Shown piece after piece: positions 19,267 to 27,338 of a stretch of 64,000 bases of DNA. The notes under the pieces are model-generated. The model was not told the DNA's origin, did not search any database, and was given only the letters and a program-made list of their open reading frames with translations. This DNA is from Bacteroidales bacterium (GTDB lineage Bacteria > Bacteroidota > Bacteroidia > Bacteroidales > VadinHA17), in contig JADKBK010000010.1 in the NCBI GenBank assembly GCA_016715075.1, positions 107,477 through 171,476 on the forward strand, read 5' to 3'. Position 1 is the first letter of the stretch, and every line of letters starts with the position of its first letter. Position numbers and translations under genes: made by a program.

Positions 19267-20748
19267 ATGAAGAAGTTCCTTTTATATACCCTTTTATTTA
19301 ATTTGCTTTTTTCAATTGATAAGACTGATGGACAGGAAGTTAAAAGGCTTACTTTTCCTGAGGTGATCAAGCTTTCGGAGGAGCAGTCTCCAAATGCCCT
19401 AATGGCCAAGCACAGGTTTCGCGCCAGTTACTGGCAATACAGGACCTTTGTGGCTCAATACAGACCCTCACTGATACTGACAGGTACTACCCCTGATTAC
19501 AGCAATTCATATGACAAAGTCTGGAACTCCTCGACCAATGGATATGACTACCAGGCCACTAATACAATCAGCAACCTGGGATCTCTTGCCCTCTCTCAGA
19601 ATATTGGATTTACAGGCGGAACAATCTATATGAACTCCGATCTGACAATGTTCAATGATTTTGAGAACAGTTCCAAAAAATACATCACTACTCCCCTTAG
19701 TATCGGATTAACTCAACCATTATTCAGATACAATGCCCTGAAATGGCAGAAGAAAACAGAGCCTCTCAAATTCGAAGCTGCCAAAAAGACATTTCTTGCC
19801 AACATAGAAGCTGTGCATCAACAGGCTGTAATGATTTTCTTCTCACTGGCTCAGGCACAGATAAACAAACAGATCGCCGAAATGAACTTTTCAAATGCCG
19901 ATACACTCTTCAGAATTGCCCAGGGAAGATATCAGCTCGGCACAATTGCCGAGGATGAACTTCTGCAGATGCAGCTTTCTTATCTGAATTCTGAAACAGC
20001 CAGGAAACAGGCAGATATGAACCTGCGTGACAGGGAGATCAGGCTAAGATCATTCCTCGGATTCAATGATAATATCAGAATTGAACTGATTATCCCGGAC
20101 GAGATCCCCTCAATTCAGGTATCTACCCAGGAAGTGTTTGATCTTGCCATGCAGAACAATCCTGAAATGTTAAACCAGCAGCTTACTATTCTGACCGCAC
20201 AAAGCAGCGTTGCACAGGCAAAAGCAGAACGGGGACTAAATGCCAATCTTACTGCATCTTATGGTTTGCGTGATCAGGATCCTGACATGAAACTTGCTTA
20301 CCAGGATCCTAATAAACAGCAAAGAGTAAGGGTAGGTTTTACACTGCCCATCCTCGACTGGGGTCTTGGCAGGGGGAAATATAAAATGGCCCAATCAAGT
20401 CTTGAACTTGCCCAGGTTCAATCGAACCAGGCTATTGTTGATTTTCAGCAGAACCTCTACCTTGATGTGGAACAGTTCAACCTCCAGAAAAGCCAGGTAG
20501 CAATTGCCGCAAAATCCGATACTGTGGCAATGAAAAGATATGAAGTTACCAAACAGCGATTCCTTATTGGAAAAATTGCTGTTCTTGACCTGAATGATGC
20601 AGATACCAGAAAAGATCAGAACAAAAGAGCCTATCTCCAGTCATTGCAGGATTATTGGAACTACTTCTATAATATCCGCAGTCTGACACTGTTCGACTTC
20701 ATAAACAGACAACCTCTGGAAACGGATTACGAGAAACTTATTCAGTAA
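19267..20748 (+). CDS. TolC-family outer-membrane efflux protein
   Basis: 493 residues with an N-terminal signal (MKKFLLYTLLFNLLFSIDKTDGQ). Two structural repeats of long helices show coiled-coil character, for example LAQAQINKQIAEMNFSNAD and VAQAKAERGLNANLTASYGL, with the VGFTLPILDWGLGRGKYK strand pattern typical of OEP/TolC. It completes the adaptor-permease-channel set. The stop is followed directly by a large repeat array. Confidence 0.88.
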   Translation: MKKFLLYTLLFNLLFSIDKTDGQEVKRLTFPEVIKLSEEQSPNALMAKHRFRASYWQYRTFVAQYRPSLILTGTTPDYSNSYDKVWNSSTNGYDYQATNTISNLGSLALSQNIGFTGGTIYMNSDLTMFNDFENSSKKYITTPLSIGLTQPLFRYNALKWQKKTEPLKFEAAKKTFLANIEAVHQQAVMIFFSLAQAQINKQIAEMNFSNADTLFRIAQGRYQLGTIAEDELLQMQLSYLNSETARKQADMNLRDREIRLRSFLGFNDNIRIELIIPDEIPSIQVSTQEVFDLAMQNNPEMLNQQLTILTAQSSVAQAKAERGLNANLTASYGLRDQDPDMKLAYQDPNKQQRVRVGFTLPILDWGLGRGKYKMAQSSLELAQVQSNQAIVDFQQNLYLDVEQFNLQKSQVAIAAKSDTVAMKRYEVTKQRFLIGKIAVLDLNDADTRKDQNKRAYLQSLQDYWNYFYNIRSLTLFDFINRQPLETDYEKLIQ

Positions 20749-20751
20749 ATA

Positions 20752-21030
20752 GCTTCGCGCGTCATTTGGCCTGCGGCTGTCATTAAGTGGTTATTTGCGC
20801 TACGCGCGTCATTTGGCCTGCGGCCGTCATTAAGTGGTCATTTGCGCTACGCGCGTCATTTGGCCTGCGGCCGTCATTAAGTGGTCATTTGCGCTTCGCG
20901 CGTCATTTGCGCTTGCGCTTCGCGCGTCATTTGGCCGATGGCCGTCATTAAGTGGTCATTTGCGCTACGCGCGTCATTTGGCCTGCGGCCGTCATTAAGT
21001 GGTCATATGCGCTTCGCGCGTCATTCAATT
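20752..21030. repeat. 47-bp tandem repeat array with GTCATT words and mini-palindromes
   Basis: Five tandem units plus a partial sixth begin near 20752, 20797, 20844, 20891, 20962 and 21009. The period is 47 bases, except one unit lengthened by 24 bases through an internal duplication. Each unit is built as GCGC-TAC-GCGC, then GTCATTT, then GGCC-TGC-GGCC, then GTCATTAAGTGGTCATTT. The two GC-rich parts are 11-bp inverted repeats with 3-nt loops; one has a TTC-loop variant. The hexamer GTCATT therefore occurs up to three times per unit, all in the same direction. There are no unique spacers, so this is not a CRISPR array, and no gene fits. Confidence 0.92.
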
Positions 21031-21047
21031 GTCATTAATTGTTTCTG

Positions 21048-21124
21048 CCTAATGACTACCTAATGACTACTTAATGACTACCTAATGACTACCTAATGAC
21101 TACTTAATGACTACCTAATGACTA
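21048..21124. repeat. 11-bp tandem repeat, seven copies, inverted relative to the 47-bp array
   Basis: Seven consecutive units of CYTAATGACTA, about one helical turn each, run from 21048 to 21124, followed by scattered AATGAC/ATGACAA words to about 21168. AATGAC is the reverse complement of GTCATT, so word orientation flips close to 21030-21048. The flanks GTCATTCAATTGTCATTAAT and GAATGACAATTGGATGACAA are themselves roughly complementary. The whole 20.75-21.17 kb gap is thus one large inverted-repeat-like structure between tolC and the secDF promoter. Confidence 0.92.
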
Positions 21125-21202
21125 CTTAATGGCCAATGAATGACAATTGGATGACAACCGAATGACAAAGTGTTTTTGATCAGATAATTCATATCTTATT
21201 AA

Positions 21203-21235
21203 TTTGAGAGTTTTTGTAAAATTTTAATATCTTTG
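21203..21235 (+). promoter_or_regulatory. secDF promoter (Bacteroidetes type)
   Basis: TTTG at 21203-21206 and TATCTTTG at 21228-21235 match the -33 and -7 elements (TTTG / TAnnTTTG), spaced by 21 bases. It lies 60 bases upstream of the secDF ATG and just right of the GTCATT repeat block. Confidence 0.6.
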
Positions 21236-21294
21236 CGCCTCGATTACGTAGAAATTAGTAAAAAAGATCATAATAATTCCAAAAGAAACGACAA

Positions 21295-24291
21295 ATGCAG
21301 AATAAAGCGGCTATCATCATTCTGGCAATTGCATTGGGGTTGGTATCAATTTACCAGCTCTCATTCACAGGTGCAACATATAAGGTAAAAAAGGAAGCCA
21401 GAGAATTTGCACAAGGCAGTCTGGTTAAGGAAACTCAATACCTCGATTCAATTTCCACATTGCCAAAGGAAAAGTGGAGTTTTCTTGGCAACACTTTTAA
21501 AGAGTGTCAGAAAAAAGAGTTGAACCTTGGTCTTGACCTTAAAGGGGGAATGAGTGTAATACTTGAAGTATCTGTTGAAGATATTCTTAAAGGTCTGTCA
21601 AATTACAATCCTGATAAAACTTTTAACGATGCTCTTATTCGTGCCCGTGAGATGCAGAAACAAAGTCAGTCTGATTATCTGCTGCTTTTCGGTAAGGCAT
21701 TTCAGGAAATAGATCCGAATGCAAAGCTTGCCTCTGTTTTTGGTACTGTTGAGTTAAGGGAAAAGATCAATTTCAATTCTTCCAATGAAGAGGTATTGAA
21801 AGTGCTTGATACTGAAGTCTCAGGTGCCATCACCAATGCATTCAATATCCTTCGTACAAGGATTGACCGTTTTGGTGTTGTACAGCCTAATATAACACAG
21901 CTTGCAACAAAGGGCAGGATACTTATCGATCTTCCCGGCCAGACTAACCCGAAAAGGGTAAGAGAACTGCTACAGGGAACTGCGAATCTTGAATTCTGGG
22001 AGACCTATGAAAACAGCGAGATAATTGGTTATCTTTCTTCTGCCAATGATCTGCTTAAGGAGATGCAGGTTAATGCAAATACATCAGAGCCTGCCACTGG
22101 TTCAACTGAGGTGAAATCAGCAACTGCTGATACATCCAAAAAAGATCAGACTCTTCTTGATCTGATAGAGAAGGATACTACCAAAGCGGCAGATGCTTCT
22201 ACCCGTGAAGAGTTCACAGCACAGAATCCTCTGTTCGGACTTCTCAGCCCGCGTGTGAACCAGCAGGGTCAGCCTTTGCCTTCCTGTATGGTAGGTCTTG
22301 CAAGTTCAAAAGATACTGCCAGGGTAAACGCGTTGCTGAAAATGAATCAGGTTAAAACACTTTTCCCACGCGATCTTAAATTCCTCTGGAGTCAGAACCC
22401 ATATAAATATGATCCAACTAAAACATTATATGAACTTCATGCTATAAAGATAACTACCCGCGACGGACGTCCCCCTCTCGATGGTGGCGTGATTACGTCA
22501 GCCAGGACATCGTCAGGTGTTACAGGCGCTGAAGTGAAAGTTGATATGTCGATGGATGGTGAAGGAGCAAAGACATGGGCAAGAATGACACGTGAAAATA
22601 TTGACCGCTGCCTTGTCGTTGTTCTTGATGGTTATGTTAGATCATATCCGAGGGTACAGAATGAGATTACAGGCGGAAATACTGAAATCACCGGAGACTT
22701 CACTATTGAGGAAGGAGATGACCTCGCAAACATACTGAAATCAGGTAAACTGCCTGCTCCCGCACACATCATTTCAGATACCATCGTAGGTCCCACACTT
22801 GGAAAAGAGGCGATAAACGCAGGCTTCTATTCATTTATAATAGCTTTTGGTCTGGTGCTTGCCTTTATGATATTCTATTACAGTAAAAGTGCAGGCACAA
22901 TTGCAAATATTGCACTAATTGCCAACGTTTTCCTGCTCTTCGGCGTTCTTGCCTCACTGAATGCGGTTCTTACACTTCCCGGTATCGCTGGTATAGTACT
23001 TACAATGGGTATGGCTGTTGATGCGAACGTTCTTATATATGAAAGGATAAGGGAGGAACTCAGGGCCGGCAAAGGAATAAAACTTGCCATCGCCGATGGA
23101 TACAGGCATGCTTATTCAGCTATTATCGACTCAAACGTAACCACAATACTTACCGGTATCGTCCTCTATATTTTCGGAAGCGGACCTATCAAGGGTTTTG
23201 CAACGACTCTTGTAATTGGTATCCTCACCTCAATGTTTACTGCAATCTTTATTACCAGGATGATTTATGACAGCCTCCTGAAGAAGAATGCAAACCTTAC
23301 CTTCTCGATCAAGATAACTGCGGAAGTATTCAAACACACAAAGATCGACTTTATCGGGATGAGAAAATATTTCTATGTCGCTTCAGGTGTCATACTGCTG
23401 GGCGGTATTGTGAGCCTGTTTGTCAGAGGGCTGAATCCGGGTATCGATTTTTCAGGAGGTCGTACTTTTGTGATACGATTTGACCAGCCTGTTACAACTG
23501 AGGATGTTGCCTCCAAACTTAATGTTGCATTCGGAGATCTTCCCCAGGTTGTTACTTTCGGAAGTGTAAATCAGGTAAAAATAACCACCAAGTACAGAAT
23601 TAATGAAACAGGTGTCGACGATGAGGTTGATACTAAACTGTATGAAGGTCTGAAAGATATGGTGGGAGGAAATGTCTCCAAGGATGAATTTCTGAGCAAA
23701 TACAGGGTAAGTTCCGAAACTGTCGGTCCTGTTGTAGCTGCAGATATCAAGATCAATGCATTCTTCGCAGTCGGTATTGCGCTTATTCTTATCTTCTTCT
23801 ACATCTTTATGAGGTTCCGGTACTGGCAGTATGGTTTCGGAGCTGTTATGTCGCTCGCTCATGATACACTTCTCGTAATAGGGGTTTACTCGATCTTCTG
23901 GGGGCTCATGCCATTCTCAATGGAGATTGACCAGGCCTTTATTGCGGCAGTACTAACGGTAATCGGTTTCTCAGTAAACGACACTGTAATCGTATTTGAC
24001 AGGCTCAGGGAATATATCCCACTGTATCGCAAAAGACCTCTTAAAGAAGTTCTTAACATGGCGATCAACTCAACCCTCAGCAGAACAATAAACACCACAC
24101 TTACTGTTATACTCACGATTGTCGCGATGTTTATTTTTGGGGGAGCTGTGATACGCGGTTTCATGTTTGCGCTTCTTGTTGGTATCGGAACCGGCGTTTA
24201 CTCGTCAGTATTCGTTGCAACAGCCCTGATGTATGACACATCACCAAAAGGAGCCTCAGAAGAGGAACCCAAAGCAAAGATCAAAGCATAA
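21295..24291 (+). CDS. secDF: Fused protein translocase subunit SecDF
   Basis: 998 residues, the fused SecD-SecF form usual in Bacteroidetes. The SecD half starts with one helix, the D1 motif LGLDLKGGMSVILEV, a periplasmic P1 domain (NAFNILRTRIDRFGVVQPNI) and motifs around GPTLGKEAINAG, followed by helices containing MAVDANVLIYERIREEL. The SecF half starts at about residue 685 and carries GIDFSGGRTFVIRF, SSETVGPVVAADI and the D-rich FSVNDTVIVFDRLREY. SecDF uses proton flow to pull exported proteins across the inner membrane; in these bacteria it feeds both the type IX pathway and outer-membrane assembly. Confidence 0.97.
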   Translation: MQNKAAIIILAIALGLVSIYQLSFTGATYKVKKEAREFAQGSLVKETQYLDSISTLPKEKWSFLGNTFKECQKKELNLGLDLKGGMSVILEVSVEDILKGLSNYNPDKTFNDALIRAREMQKQSQSDYLLLFGKAFQEIDPNAKLASVFGTVELREKINFNSSNEEVLKVLDTEVSGAITNAFNILRTRIDRFGVVQPNITQLATKGRILIDLPGQTNPKRVRELLQGTANLEFWETYENSEIIGYLSSANDLLKEMQVNANTSEPATGSTEVKSATADTSKKDQTLLDLIEKDTTKAADASTREEFTAQNPLFGLLSPRVNQQGQPLPSCMVGLASSKDTARVNALLKMNQVKTLFPRDLKFLWSQNPYKYDPTKTLYELHAIKITTRDGRPPLDGGVITSARTSSGVTGAEVKVDMSMDGEGAKTWARMTRENIDRCLVVVLDGYVRSYPRVQNEITGGNTEITGDFTIEEGDDLANILKSGKLPAPAHIISDTIVGPTLGKEAINAGFYSFIIAFGLVLAFMIFYYSKSAGTIANIALIANVFLLFGVLASLNAVLTLPGIAGIVLTMGMAVDANVLIYERIREELRAGKGIKLAIADGYRHAYSAIIDSNVTTILTGIVLYIFGSGPIKGFATTLVIGILTSMFTAIFITRMIYDSLLKKNANLTFSIKITAEVFKHTKIDFIGMRKYFYVASGVILLGGIVSLFVRGLNPGIDFSGGRTFVIRFDQPVTTEDVASKLNVAFGDLPQVVTFGSVNQVKITTKYRINETGVDDEVDTKLYEGLKDMVGGNVSKDEFLSKYRVSSETVGPVVAADIKINAFFAVGIALILIFFYIFMRFRYWQYGFGAVMSLAHDTLLVIGVYSIFWGLMPFSMEIDQAFIAAVLTVIGFSVNDTVIVFDRLREYIPLYRKRPLKEVLNMAINSTLSRTINTTLTVILTIVAMFIFGGAVIRGFMFALLVGIGTGVYSSVFVATALMYDTSPKGASEEEPKAKIKA

Positions 24292-24334
24292 CCTGGTATA
24301 AATAGAATTTAATATACCTTAAAGCTTAAGTTGT

Positions 24335-24396
24335 CAGTTGGCAAGAGGCAGTGGGCAAATAAATTGCCAACTGCCTTTTGCCAACTGTTTTTTTTT
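24335..24396. terminator. Bidirectional terminator between secDF and exbD
   Basis: A 24-nt left arm (24335-24358) and a 24-nt right arm (24364-24387) pair with one G-U and one mismatch across a 5-nt loop, followed by a run of nine T (24388-24396). It lies between convergent genes; on the minus strand the T run overlaps the exbD stop codon. Both arms are made of repeated CAGTTGGCA / TTGCCAACTG words, like the other short-word inverted repeats in this window. Confidence 0.8.
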
Positions 24397-24796
24397 AGTC
24401 AGTTTTCTTATTGGTTGCCATAAACATTTTTACCTTAAGCCTGTTCCCTATCTCCATCACATCGACTAGATCCTGGACCGTGAGAGTGCTCTCAAGCCTT
24501 AGAATTACTGTTGGTTCTTCAAGTGTTCCAATCTTTGATTTTAAAAGAGGTTCAATGTCGGTGAAGCTTATCTGACGATTGTCTATAAAGTACTGCTTAT
24601 CTCTTGTTATTGAAATTGTTATTTGCTGCTTGTTAAGATTCTGAGCGGATTTTGAATTCGGCAGCAATAACTTGATCACATTAGGATTAGCCAGGGATGA
24701 AACAATAAGAAAGAAAAGCAGAAGGAAGAACATGATGTCATTGAGTGAGGAGGTGCTCACTTCAGCCTTGAAATGTCTTTTTCTCTTGATGTTCAT
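24395..24796 (-). CDS. exbD: ExbD/TolR family proton-channel partner
   Basis: 133 residues: a short basic N-terminus (MNIKRKRHFKAEVSTSSLND), one transmembrane helix (IMFFLLLFFLIVSSLA) with the conserved Asp just before it, and a small periplasmic domain. This is the standard ExbD/TolR layout; the Asp is used for proton conduction. It follows the exbB gene by one base, so the two are translationally coupled and form one energy-transducing unit. Whether it powers TonB, Tol or gliding/T9SS cannot be decided from sequence. Confidence 0.9.
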   Translation of the reverse strand: MNIKRKRHFKAEVSTSSLNDIMFFLLLFFLIVSSLANPNVIKLLLPNSKSAQNLNKQQITISITRDKQYFIDNRQISFTDIEPLLKSKIGTLEEPTVILRLESTLTVQDLVDVMEIGNRLKVKMFMATNKKTD

Positions 24797-24797
24797 C

Positions 24798-25460
24798 TTA
24801 CAGAGCTTTTACAACTTCATTAACCTGCCTTTGCATATCAATTGAAAAACGGTCAATCATCATCTGCAGGTAATGATAGGCAGCATATGCTATAACTCCG
24901 ACGATCAGACCTGTCCCGCTGCATATCATTTTCTGGTATAATCCGCCTGCAATGATACCGATACTGATATTGTCTGCCAGCGATATATTGTAGAAAATCT
25001 TGATAACTCCCGAGATAGTACCTATAAATCCTAGCATTGGTGCAATGCCGGCAATGATACCAAGGTAGCCGGTATCTTTTTCCATAACAGATATTTCAAG
25101 ATTGGCTGTTGCTTCCATATAGGTCTCAGCATCCTTTGTACTCTTTGCCCGAATGTCAAGTCCGCTTTCCAGAATACGTCCGAGTGAGGTGTTGCTGTAC
25201 CTGGCACTGTTAAGCGCCTCCTCATTCTTTTTGTCCCTGATCCCGGTTATTACATTGCTAACCATGGTTTCATCAATTACAGAGCTTCTCCTTATATAGA
25301 TAAATCTCTCAATGAACAGGTAGATGCTGAAAATTGAAAGGAGAATGATTGGGATCATGATGTATCCGCCTTTCATTAAAAGCTCAGCAACATTATCTAC
25401 AGAGTTGGTGTCTCTCAGCTGTGGCTGTAACATTAGAAGGATGGTATTGTCAAGGATCAT
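24798..25460 (-). CDS. exbB: MotA/TolQ/ExbB proton channel protein
   Basis: 220 residues with three hydrophobic segments: about 30-50 (GYIMIPIILLSIFSIYLFIERFIYI), 125-150 (LGIIAGIAPMLGFIGTISGVI) and 165-190. The MLGFIGTISGVIKIF and GLYQKMICSGTGLIVG stretches are the conserved MotA/TolQ/ExbB channel motifs. It is the upstream member of a two-gene unit with exbD, and its own promoter must lie in the gap shared with the divergent tatA. Confidence 0.9.
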   Translation of the reverse strand: MILDNTILLMLQPQLRDTNSVDNVAELLMKGGYIMIPIILLSIFSIYLFIERFIYIRRSSVIDETMVSNVITGIRDKKNEEALNSARYSNTSLGRILESGLDIRAKSTKDAETYMEATANLEISVMEKDTGYLGIIAGIAPMLGFIGTISGVIKIFYNISLADNISIGIIAGGLYQKMICSGTGLIVGVIAYAAYHYLQMMIDRFSIDMQRQVNEVVKAL

Positions 25461-25632
25461 TTTTATCTGTTTTAAGTTTTTGCGAAATTAACTATTAGCG
25501 GGCATCTTTTAGAAACGGGAATCGGAATTTCTTAGTCTGCTTACTCTTTTTTTCAACAAAGAGCTTGTCATAAGGATAAGTTAAAATTAATCTCATTAAT
25601 AATTATTAAGATATAATATCATTAAACTTTTC

Positions 25633-25640
25633 TAACTTTG
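25633..25640 (+). promoter_or_regulatory. -7 element of tatA promoter
   Basis: TAACTTTG matches the TAnnTTTG consensus exactly and lies 37 bases upstream of the tatA ATG. The -33 element is weak. It is positioned to drive tatA, the ABC ATPase and the TIGR02757 gene together. Confidence 0.5.
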
Positions 25641-25676
25641 CTTTTCAATACAGAAGAGGAATTAGTACGATTATAT

Positions 25677-26084
25677 ATGAGCGGACAGGAAATATTTGTA
25701 ATCATCATTGTTGCCCTACTGCTGTTTGGTGCTGAGAAGCTTCCGGATATAGCAAAAACTGTTGGAAGAGGAATGAGGGATTTTAAGAAGGCTACGGATG
25801 AAATCAGAAATGAGCTGGAGAACAGCACCTCAGATTTCAGGAAAGATCTGAATGATGCCACTGAATCAATAAAGAAAGATGTAACTGATTATACGGAAAA
25901 GATTACCAGGGATGTCAGCGACGTTTCTGATTCAATAAAGAATGACATGAATGATGTCACATCTGATGTCAGGAAAGAGATGAATACAGTTGCTGAAACA
26001 GTGAAGCAGGACGCAGATGAGGTAAATGCGAATCTTCAGAAGAACGTCGATGAGGTTAAGGACAGCGTTCAGAAAGAGGTATGA
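25677..26084 (+). CDS. tatA: TatA-type twin-arginine translocase subunit with long repeat tail
   Basis: About 135 residues from the ATG at 25677; a longer reading from 25638 has no TatA character upstream. Residues 1-45 carry the TatA signature: one transmembrane helix (EIFVIIIVALLLFGAEKLPDIA) and an amphipathic helix (TVGRGMRDFKKATDEI). The tail of about 90 residues is unusually long and made of 11-residue-like amphipathic repeats (DVTDYTEKITRDVSDVSDSIK), as in apolipoprotein/LEA-like helices. The gene overlaps the next ATPase start by four bases (ATGA), so they are coupled. Confidence 0.85.
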   Translation: MSGQEIFVIIIVALLLFGAEKLPDIAKTVGRGMRDFKKATDEIRNELENSTSDFRKDLNDATESIKKDVTDYTEKITRDVSDVSDSIKNDMNDVTSDVRKEMNTVAETVKQDADEVNANLQKNVDEVKDSVQKEV

Positions 26085-26740
26085 TAAGGACAACCGGTAT
26101 CACAAAATCCTATGGCGATCTTAAGGTCCTGAAAGGGATCGATATTACAATTGAAGATCAGGAGGTGGTGTCGATAGTTGGCGCCAGTGGCGCCGGGAAA
26201 ACCACACTGCTCCAGATAATAGGCACACTCGACAAGCCGGATAACGGTTCAATTTTCTATAATGATTCAGATATCAGCAAATTAAGAGGTAAAGCGCTTT
26301 CTGCTTTCCGGAATACCAATATCGGATTTGTTTTCCAGTTTCACCAGCTTCTTCCTGAATTCACAGCACTTGAAAATGTTTGTATTCCTGCATATATTGC
26401 AGGTAAGAGCAAGGTAGTGGCTGAGAAAAGAGCACAGGAACTTCTCGGGTTTCTGAATCTTTCAGAACGACTTGATCATAAACCATCAGAACTTAGCGGC
26501 GGAGAGCAGCAGAGGGTAGCAGTTGCACGCGCTCTTGTAAATAATCCATCGATCATTCTCGCCGACGAACCTTCCGGGAATCTCGATACTGAGAATAAGA
26601 ATGAACTTCATAAACTCTTCTTTAAGCTCAGGGACAACTTTGGTCAGACCATAATTATTGTAACTCATGATCGCCAGCTGGCAGCCATGTCAGACAGGAT
26701 ACTTCAGATTAAAGACGGCCTTATCGTAAATGAGCCCTGA
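26081..26740 (+). CDS. LolD-type ABC transporter ATPase
   Basis: 219 residues, a single nucleotide-binding domain. Walker A GASGAGKTT (about residue 34), Q-loop FVFQFHQLLPEFTALENV, signature LSGGEQQRVAVARAL, Walker B IILADEPSG and H-loop VTHD are all intact. The Q-loop sequence and length fit the LolD/MacB-type ATPase subfamily. No permease is adjacent, so it could serve the lipoprotein-release complex or the ATPase-less permease at 17.9 kb. It overlaps tatA by four bases and the following TIGR02757 gene by eleven. Confidence 0.87.
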   Translation: MIRTTGITKSYGDLKVLKGIDITIEDQEVVSIVGASGAGKTTLLQIIGTLDKPDNGSIFYNDSDISKLRGKALSAFRNTNIGFVFQFHQLLPEFTALENVCIPAYIAGKSKVVAEKRAQELLGFLNLSERLDHKPSELSGGEQQRVAVARALVNNPSIILADEPSGNLDTENKNELHKLFFKLRDNFGQTIIIVTHDRQLAAMSDRILQIKDGLIVNEP

Positions 26741-27293
26741 AAGATCATACAATGGTATTCCGGCAGCTGAGGTGAAGCTTTTTCTCGAAGAAAAATATCT
26801 CCAGTATAATAATCCCTCTTTTATTGAATCTGATCCGATATCAATTCCTCACAGCTTTGCAGATCTGCGTGACAGGGAAGTGTCAGGCTTCCTGACGGCA
26901 GCATTTGCCTGGGGACGGCGTGACCTTATCCTGAGAAGCAGCAGGATTCTTCTCGCCGGGATGGACAATGCGCCTTATGAATTTGTCACTACTGCTGACG
27001 ACGAGGAGCTTAACCGTCTTTCGGGATTTGTACACAGGACTTTCAACGGAGCCGACCTGATAAGTTTCATTAAGGGTTTAAGGCATATCTATTCACATTA
27101 TCCCAGTATGGAAGATCTGCTTCTGCAGGGGATGAAGGAAACCGGATCGTTGAGAGACGGACTGTCTCATTTCAGGTCAGTGTTTTTTGACTTGCCCCAT
27201 GAACGAAGATGTGAGAAGCACTTCGCTGATATTAATGGGGGAGCAGCGGGAAAACGATTGAATATGTTCTTACGGATAATTAAGGTAGCATAA
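26730..27293 (+). pseudogene. TIGR02757 (DUF2400) family gene, 3'-truncated copy
   Basis: 187 residues align along their whole length with the first ~185 residues of the next gene (SDPISIPHSFADLRDREVSG, APYEFVTTADDEELNRLSGF, FVHRTFNGADLISFIKGL). The match stops abruptly at KRLNMFLR; the following codons (IIKVA) have no counterpart and a stop follows. About 70 C-terminal residues are missing. The gene overlaps the ATPase, so this is the native operon copy that has lost its 3' end. Family function is unknown. It may still be expressed as a shortened protein. Confidence 0.75.
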
Positions 27294-27338
27294 TATTTAA
27301 TCATATTTCCTTACTTTTATCAGGCCAAAGTTAGGGAT

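Noticed and set aside
20881..21063. 60-codon reading frame in the repeat array
   Set aside because: It is a by-product of the tandem repeat; Cys/Arg-rich, with no start context.
20752..21124. CRISPR array
   Set aside because: Units are contiguous without unique spacers, repeat length varies by internal duplication, and no cas gene is near.
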